A DNA stretch of 40,025 nt from Rhodospirillales bacterium RIFCSPLOWO2_02_FULL_58_16 (GTDB lineage: Bacteria > Pseudomonadota > Alphaproteobacteria > Rhodospirillales > 2-02-FULL-58-16): contig MIAA01000039.1 of assembly GCA_001830425.1 (NCBI GenBank), positions 1 through 40,025 of the forward strand, in the 5' to 3' direction. Made by a program: the position numbers and the translations under genes. Below are positions 35,370-40,025 of the stretch, piece by piece (the stretch's first letter is position 1; each line of letters starts with the position of its first letter). The notes beneath the pieces were generated by a model. That model saw only the letters and a program-made list of their open reading frames with translations, was not told the origin of the DNA and made no database searches.

Positions 35370-37142
35370 ATGCATACAAGGCGGATACCAAGCGACAAAC
35401 CGGACGTTGCCGCCCCTATTGCCGAAGAGCAACCCCACCGGCTTTCCCCACGCCAAAAAGATATCCTCTCCCTTCTTCAGGAAGGGAAGGCCAACAAGGA
35501 AATTGCCCGTGAACTCGGGATCGGACTGGGAACGGTCAAGCAGCATGTCGTCGCCCTGTTCAAGAAGCTGAACGTCACCAACAGAGCCATGGCCGTATCC
35601 AAGGGCTTTACGGCCAAGGACGCCACTCCGCCCCTAAAAACGGCGAATGAAGGGACGATGGATATTGAAACCGCCCTGGAGCGGCGTCCCGCCACGGTGC
35701 TGAGCCTGCTTCCCGAGAAAGAACTGCAAACCGCCGATCCGGATTTCCAGCGTACGCTCTATCGGGCGCTCTCCGAGGTGGCTTTTGATTTCGATGCTGT
35801 TTTATTCGCCAACCGGCACGGCGGCGGCGATATGGTCTTCGGAGTAGAGAAAACCCGTGAACACGACGTGCTCAGGGCCGTTCGCGCCGCCATGTCGGCC
35901 GCCACCTACGTTGCGGCCCTGAGCGGCAACGCAGTGTCTCTGCGCGGCGGTCTTTCCAGCGGAGTCGTCGTCGCCAGCATGGAGAGAACGGGAACATGGT
36001 CCGGAGAAGCCATTGCCGGATCGGTGATCGCCCTGACGCGGGAGTTGGCCGCCGAAGCGGCGCCCGGAACCCTGGCCCTTGGGGAGTCATCGCGCCGATT
36101 GATCCACTTCCTCGGCGCTGAACGTGACGGAGAAGTTCCTAAAATAGTTCCCTTTACCCGTACTTTCCAATGGCAGCTTTGCGGACGAAGACTCGAAACG
36201 CCCTTGCGGGGACGCCGCGCCGAGATAAAGACCATGAAAGCGTGTCTGGCCGATCTGGCCAACGGCAAGGGTGGCGTCATACTCCTGGAAGGGGAAAGCG
36301 GCATCGGCAAATCAGCTCTGTTGTGGAGCTTCATTGATCGTTGCGCCGACTATGAAATTTCAGTCTTGATGAAAACCTGTCCCGCGCCGGACAGCCAGCC
36401 GTCGGGCCATTTGACGGGTTGCCTGATCCGGCCCGGAACAAGCGAAAGCCTTCCCGTAGCCAAGTTCAAAGCCTCCTTGATCAAGGCCCCTCCGAAAAAA
36501 CCGACGGTGATAATCATCGACGACACCCATTTTTTACCTAAAGAAGCGATTGATGATCTTTCTTCCCTGCTTCAAGGCATGGCGGGAGCGCCGGTTCTGT
36601 TTGTATTGTCCGGGCGCGCCCACTCCGGTCTGCCCGTTGAAATCAAAGACCGGGCCACGAGCATACGACTGAAGCGCCTTGCTGAAAATCATATAACGGA
36701 AATACAGAAGAATTGGCTCGGCCCCGCGTTTTCCGAAGCGTTGGGGATTTGCCGTCTGGCTGCGGGCGTCCCCGTTTTCGCCGTTGAACTTGCGCGACAT
36801 TACCGCGACCACGGTCTGGCCGAAAACGCCCCCGATCGACGCCTCTCTATTCCGCTAAGTCTCTTTGCCCTGGTGATTGCGCGCGTCGACTCGTTAAGCC
36901 TTGACCGGCAACTGTTGCGATTGACGGCGAACAAGGAAGGCGAGCATCGCCGCGACGACCTTCTCAAACAATGGCGAGGCGATGAAACTGAACTGGATAC
37001 GGCTATTGAAAAGACAATCAACGCCGGCCTGTTGCGGCGCATAAATTCCACGAACGGCAAAAACGAAACCATCGGTTTTTGCCATCCGCTGGTCCACGCC
37101 GTCGTGAGCTTCGCCATGAAAACTCCCGACCGAACCAAATAA
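35370..37142 (+). CDS. Multidomain regulator: N-terminal LuxR HTH, cyclase-like domain, AAA ATPase
   Basis: 590 residues. A GerE-type helix-turn-helix sits at the N-terminus (about 24-80: LSPRQKDILSLLQEGKANKE, TVKQHVVALFKKLNV). Next is a domain with the outline of a class III nucleotide cyclase (about 105-247: ATVLSLLPEKE, LRGGLSSGVVVASM, AAPGTLALGESSRRLI). It lacks the usual catalytic metal and Asn residues, so it is probably inactive. Then comes an AAA/STAND-like ATPase with Walker A GESGIGKS (308-315) and Walker B VIIIDD (380-385). The usual STAND regulator carries its HTH at the C-terminus and a long repeat sensor; here the order is reversed and the sensor is missing. It likely couples ATP or partner binding to DNA binding. 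The target is unknown. Confidence 0.85.
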   Translation: MHTRRIPSDKPDVAAPIAEEQPHRLSPRQKDILSLLQEGKANKEIARELGIGLGTVKQHVVALFKKLNVTNRAMAVSKGFTAKDATPPLKTANEGTMDIETALERRPATVLSLLPEKELQTADPDFQRTLYRALSEVAFDFDAVLFANRHGGGDMVFGVEKTREHDVLRAVRAAMSAATYVAALSGNAVSLRGGLSSGVVVASMERTGTWSGEAIAGSVIALTRELAAEAAPGTLALGESSRRLIHFLGAERDGEVPKIVPFTRTFQWQLCGRRLETPLRGRRAEIKTMKACLADLANGKGGVILLEGESGIGKSALLWSFIDRCADYEISVLMKTCPAPDSQPSGHLTGCLIRPGTSESLPVAKFKASLIKAPPKKPTVIIIDDTHFLPKEAIDDLSSLLQGMAGAPVLFVLSGRAHSGLPVEIKDRATSIRLKRLAENHITEIQKNWLGPAFSEALGICRLAAGVPVFAVELARHYRDHGLAENAPDRRLSIPLSLFALVIARVDSLSLDRQLLRLTANKEGEHRRDDLLKQWRGDETELDTAIEKTINAGLLRRINSTNGKNETIGFCHPLVHAVVSFAMKTPDRTK

Positions 37143-37154
37143 TACCAGCGGCTT

Positions 37155-37270
37155 TAAAGAGTGACTCATCGTCAGTGGGTAGAGAAGAATTCCTCCCCCT
37201 TGCTTCAAGGGGGAGGTCAGGAGGGGGTAAGAGTAACCTCCCCTAACCCCTCCTTCGTAAGGAGGAGAGG
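37155..37270 (+). repeat. Dispersed palindromic repeat, copy 2 (modules A and B)
   Basis: TAAAGAGTGACTC at 37155-37167, as in copy 1, then hairpin A (CTCCCCCTTGCTTCAAGGGGGAG) and hairpin B (CCCTAACCCCTCCTTCGTAAG and on). It lies 13 bases after the stop of the multidomain regulator. Confidence 0.85.
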
Positions 37271-37294
37271 TTGCCGCCGATACTGTTTTATGGA

Positions 37295-37390
37295 CCACAG
37301 AGGCTCAAAGACACAGAGGAGGATAGAAAAAAAGAAAAAGCAGGAAGGAAACTTCGCTTAATCTTCTCTGCGCCTCTGTGCCTCTGTGTC
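37295..37390. repeat. CACAGAGG-type inverted repeat
   Basis: Left arm 37295-37320 (CCACAGAGGCTC, ACACAGAGGA) and right arm 37363-37390 (CTCTGCGCCTCTGTGCCTC) are imperfect inverse complements around a purine-rich loop of about 42 bases. It is nested between copies 2 and 3 of the CTCCCCCTT repeat. The whole gap 37143-37543 holds only such repeats and the AT-rich promoter region of the next gene. Confidence 0.8.
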
Positions 37391-37410
37391 AAAACACACA
37401 GGCCGATAAT

Positions 37411-37463
37411 TCCCTCTTCCCCCTTCAAAAGGGGGAGGATTTTCCAGAGTCATTACTTTATGG
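37411..37463 (-). repeat. Dispersed palindromic repeat, copy 3 (inverted, module A only)
   Basis: On the minus strand it reads TAAAGTAATGACTCTGG, then AAATCCTCCCCCTTTTGAAG, matching the leader and hairpin A of copies 1 and 2. With copy 2 it forms inverted ends around the CACAGAGG palindrome. Confidence 0.8.
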
Positions 37464-37543
37464 CCATTAGTATAGAAACTTCATCATAATTTAATAATTG
37501 ATTTCCTAAACTGAACACGGAAGTGTTTAGAGAAGGATGATTC

Positions 37544-39361
37544 ATGGGCAGAGCATCGAAATGGGGCATGTTTTTACTATCCCTTTCAGTTGCCGGTTGC
37601 GCGGTCAAGCGCGACAACTACGCTATTCCCGAAGTGGAATTGCCGGTTTCCTATCGCCATAACTCCGGTGAAAAATCCGAGACCGAATCAACGCCGGGGC
37701 AAACGGCCCCCATGACCGTTCCCCAGGCCGTTTCCAAATGGTGGACCCACTTCGGCAACGACGAACTCAACGGTCTGGTCGAAGGAGCGCTCGCCAACAA
37801 TCACCAGCTAAAGGCCGCTATCGGCCGCATCGCCGAAAGCAAGGCCCAATGGGGGGCAATCAAGGCCGACCAATGGCCGGTGTTAAGCACCTCGGCGAAG
37901 GAAGACATCACGGCGCCGAGAGACGGCAAAGGCGACGTAAAGCCGGGCGGTAAAACCATATCCGAAAAGAACTACGACCTGGGTCTGCAAATCAGCTACG
38001 AAGCGGACTTCTGGGGCAAGAACAGCGCCGCCAGCGAAGCCGCCTACAATACGGCATGGTCCAGTGTTTTTGCCCGTGAAGTCGTTGCCCTGACCCTGAC
38101 CTCAAGCATGGTCCAGAACTTCATTAAATACCTTTCCTTTAATGACCGGATTCAAACGGCCAAAGATACGGAGCGCGTCTATAAGGACATGTTGCAGGCC
38201 GTCATTGACCGCCTGGACGACGGCGAAGCGACTTCCTTGCAGATCGCCCAGCAGAGGACCGCCGTTTTCGCCGCTTCCGCCGTTATCCCCGTGCTTGAGC
38301 TGCAACGCGAGCAAGCGCGGAACTCTATCGCCCTGCTCATGGGCAAGGCGCCTTCCGAGGTCAACCTCCAAAGCGACAGCCTCGACGACATTGTTTTTCC
38401 CGAGGTGAAGCCGGGCCTGCCTTCGCGGCTGTTGCTGCGCCGCCCGGACATCCGCAAAGCCGAGACCGAGCTTATCGCCGCCGACGCCTCCATCGACGTG
38501 GCGCGGGCCAGCCTGCTTCCCACCTTCAAGTTGACCGGCGACTACGGCTACGGCAGCCATCACCTCAGCTCCCTGCTTTCTCCTGAAAGCCTGTATTACA
38601 ATCTGGCCGTCAGCATTACCCAGGCGATTTTCGACGCCGGTAAACGCGAAAGCCAGGTGGACTTCGCAAAAGCGCGGCATGAGGTCCTGGTGCAGACCTA
38701 CATGGAGACCGCGTACACGGCCCTGAAAGAGGTGGAGGACGCCCTGGTCTCCATCCGTTTCCTTACCTTGCGCAAGCAAGCCCAGGAGGAAGCCGTCGTC
38801 GCCGGCGGCAATGCGTTTGAACTTTCCACCACTTCCTATACCGTCGGCACCCTTGACTTCCTTACTCTTCTCGACACGGAGCGCACGATGTTCCGCGAAG
38901 AGGACCAACTGCACCTGATAAAATTCGAGCGTCTACAATCCGCCGTGGACCTGTTCAAGGCCCTCGGCGGCGGCATGGAATCAGACGACGCCAAGATGGT
39001 GGCCGCCGCTGACAAAGGGGAAAACCGCACCACGCTTGACGGCAAATACGCGACCGACGAAGAGCCGCAAAGCCCCGAAGTGAACCATGTGCCGAGTCTC
39101 CCCGAAAAAGAAGGGTTCTGGGTTCAGCTTGCCGCCACCTGGAGCGAGTCCGCCCTTGAACGCCACTGGCGCCTGCTCAAGACCCGCTACCCCAATGTGC
39201 TGGAGAATATATCTCCCACCTTCCGCAGGGAAGGCGTCCCCGCCGAGAACGAGAAATGGTACACCATGCTGGTCGGGCCTTTCGAGCAAAGAAACAACGC
39301 CGATGGGCTTTGTGTTTCCTTGCGCAATGAAGGCCAAGGCTGCCATGTTCTGGTGCGCTGA
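37544..39361 (+). CDS. TolC/NodT-family outer-membrane lipoprotein with C-terminal SPOR domain
   Basis: 605 residues. The signal peptide ends in lipobox VAGC with lipid-bearing C19 (MGRASKWGMFLLSLSVAGC). The outer-membrane efflux repeats follow: WWTHFGNDELNGLVEGALANNHQLKAA, YDLGLQISYEADFWGKNSAA, SRLLLRRPDIRKAETELIAADASIDVA and LKEVEDALVSI. From about 524 to the end is a SPOR domain (GFWVQLAATWSESALERHW, WYTMLVGPFEQRNNADGL), which binds denuded septal peptidoglycan. SPOR on a channel protein is unusual. It would be the exit duct for an inner-membrane pump; no pump is adjacent, so the HlyD/ABC pair at 3329-8634 is the candidate partner by elimination. The ATG follows AGAAGGATG. Confidence 0.92.
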   Translation: MGRASKWGMFLLSLSVAGCAVKRDNYAIPEVELPVSYRHNSGEKSETESTPGQTAPMTVPQAVSKWWTHFGNDELNGLVEGALANNHQLKAAIGRIAESKAQWGAIKADQWPVLSTSAKEDITAPRDGKGDVKPGGKTISEKNYDLGLQISYEADFWGKNSAASEAAYNTAWSSVFAREVVALTLTSSMVQNFIKYLSFNDRIQTAKDTERVYKDMLQAVIDRLDDGEATSLQIAQQRTAVFAASAVIPVLELQREQARNSIALLMGKAPSEVNLQSDSLDDIVFPEVKPGLPSRLLLRRPDIRKAETELIAADASIDVARASLLPTFKLTGDYGYGSHHLSSLLSPESLYYNLAVSITQAIFDAGKRESQVDFAKARHEVLVQTYMETAYTALKEVEDALVSIRFLTLRKQAQEEAVVAGGNAFELSTTSYTVGTLDFLTLLDTERTMFREEDQLHLIKFERLQSAVDLFKALGGGMESDDAKMVAAADKGENRTTLDGKYATDEEPQSPEVNHVPSLPEKEGFWVQLAATWSESALERHWRLLKTRYPNVLENISPTFRREGVPAENEKWYTMLVGPFEQRNNADGLCVSLRNEGQGCHVLVR

Positions 39362-39457
39362 AATAAGCCGTTAAAGGTGCGTTTTAACCACGTTAAATGA
39401 CGTTTTGATCACGTTTTAACGCATTTTATAGCGGTTTTAACCATGGTAAATCAGGCT

Positions 39458-39569
39458 TAAGTCGTTGATATCAAACAAAACCACCACAAAAAACATCTTA
39501 AAATGTCATCATTTGTCGTCATTTGTCGTCATTTTGCCGCCTAAGCTCTTGATATCAAACAAGACCACC
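39458..39569 (+). repeat. Direct repeat pair with TTGATATCAAACAA core
   Basis: Copies at 39458-39485 and 39542-39569 agree at 24 of 28 positions (TAAG, then TTGATATCAAACAA, then ACCACC). Between them is ATTTGTCGTC repeated in tandem. Confidence 0.8.
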
Positions 39570-39643
39570 CCCTCCTGACCTCCCCCTTTTTAAGGGGGAG
39601 GAATTTTTTTCCCCTCCTTAGCAAGGAGGGGCAAGGGGAGGTT
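39568..39643 (-). repeat. Dispersed palindromic repeat, copy 4 (module order reversed)
   Basis: CTCCCCCTTTTTAAGGGGGAG and CCCCTCCTTAGCAAGGAGGGG occur here as in copies 1 and 2, flanked by CCTCCTGACC and GGGGAGGTT. Read on the minus strand, module B precedes A, opposite to copies 1 and 2. No TAAAGAGTGACTC leader is found. Confidence 0.8.
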
Positions 39644-39836
39644 CCGCCGGCGGTTCAAATCCCCCGCCAAGACCGCCATATATTCACAATGTCCAGCATC
39701 CGCCCCTGCAAGCTCACTGTCGGGGAATAAAAAGCGAACATACCTGATAAATAGCCCAAATGCAAGGATTAATTTCTTGTTTAGGTATTGATGGCTTTAG
39801 CCGTGGATATATCGGAATTAGACAACGGCGGCTAAA

Positions 39837-39907
39837 ATGACTTCGCGCCTTTGCGCCTTCGCGTGACCAACCATGTTTCACGCGAAGACGCAAAGACGCG
39901 AAGTCAT
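39837..39907. repeat. 30-bp-arm palindrome of GCGAAG type
   Basis: Left arm 39837-39866 (ATGACTTCGCGCCTTTGCGC and on) and right arm 39878-39907 (TCACGCGAAGACGCAAAGAC and on) are inverse complements at 28 of 30 positions, with an 11-base loop. Confidence 0.85.
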
Positions 39908-40009
39908 GATGAAGGGTAAGCCGCCATGCGGATTGAAAAAACAGTCTTAAGGAACCACATAGGCCAATAACGCCCGGCGCGAGGAACCGGGAGCAACCAA
40001 AAAGAAACC

Positions 40010-40025
40010 CCGCCGAACAGGGCGG
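40010..40025. terminator. GC hairpin cut by the window edge
   Basis: CCGCC (40010-40014), loop GAACAG, GGCGG (40021-40025), preceded by AAAAAGAAAC. It looks like the start of an intrinsic terminator whose T-tract would lie just outside the window. Confidence 0.4.

Larger units (their letters stand above)
39362..40025. other. Gene-free, repeat-dense tail
   Basis: 664 bases with no credible gene. It holds AT-rich repeats (CGTTTTAACCACGTTAAA at 39380-39397 and a near copy at 39432-39450), a 10-bp tandem ATTTGTCGTC, two copies of a TTGATATCAAACAA element, a CTCCCCCTT repeat copy, a long GCGAAG palindrome and the start of a GC hairpin at the right edge. Confidence 0.75.

Noticed and set aside
37161-37489. 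Short frames in the gap before the channel gene
   Set aside because: They consist of translated repeat hairpins and have no ribosome site.
39458-39569. CRISPR array
   Set aside because: Only two imperfect direct copies with a low-complexity interval and no cas genes.
39652-39678. GGTTCAAATCC and CCGCCA resembling a tRNA T-loop and 3' end
   Set aside because: The T-stem has a central mismatch, the acceptor spacing is two bases off, and no 5' half exists upstream, where a repeat lies instead. At best an att-like tRNA scrap; not supported.

Overview
The window looks like a chromosomal segment of an alphaproteobacterium, most likely from the Rhodospirillales or a nearby order. The evidence is the conserved alphaproteobacterial order fur-like / miaB / phoH / ybeY / corC / lnt / XRE regulator / metK / trmB / rimP / nusA / infB / rbfA / truB / rpsO / pnp, the presence of both an Irr-type and a Fur/Mur-type regulator, and a GC-rich, GCC/GGC-rich codon style. 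No species can be named from sequence alone.

Layout. (1) 1-8634 is a surface-adhesin and type I secretion locus. It holds the 5' part of a repetitive protein on the minus strand that runs off the left edge, a plus-strand fusion of a duplicated unknown domain with a nucleotidyltransferase and an APH-type kinase (776-3175), and a minus-strand pair: an HlyD-type membrane-fusion protein and a 1304-residue protein in which two complete ABC exporter halves are fused. (2) 8635-10521 has a dispersed palindromic repeat, a radical SAM/SPASM enzyme and a Fur-family regulator. (3) 10539-12389 is a compact quorum-sensing module on the minus strand: luxR-type receptor, a lux-box-like palindrome, luxI-type synthase and two coupled small ORFs. 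It sits between fur and miaB and is bracketed by two near-identical promoter sequences. (4) 12749-29536 is the housekeeping core: tRNA modification, rRNA maturation, lipoprotein acylation, SAM synthesis, and transcription/translation factors, nearly all on the plus strand with many stop/start overlaps. (5) 29663-37142 holds a nitronate-monooxygenase-like flavoprotein with a four-Cys tail, irr, a hybrid histidine kinase, a convergent OmpR-type regulator, a Pro/Lys-rich repeat protein and a multidomain regulator with an N-terminal LuxR-type HTH. (6) 37143-40025 contains several families of palindromic repeats around a TolC/NodT-type outer-membrane lipoprotein that carries a C-terminal SPOR domain.

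How the genes may work together. The HlyD protein and fused ABC transporter need an outer-membrane partner; the only candidate in the window is the SPOR-tagged channel at 37544-39361, about 29 kb away. The truncated repetitive protein at the left edge is the obvious candidate cargo. The LuxR/LuxI pair probably forms a positive feedback loop through the palindrome at 11628-11645. The kinase/regulator pair at 31661-34382 and the divergent genes at 34646-37142 share a control region with a perfect 9+9 bp inverted repeat.

The most interesting items are the fused double ABC exporter with one apparently impaired nucleotide site, the quorum-sensing insertion with its duplicated promoter and unknown small proteins, the HxH-duplication/nucleotidyltransferase/kinase fusion, and the inverted-architecture HTH/cyclase-like/AAA regulator. 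Functions are read from motifs by eye; no database search was possible.
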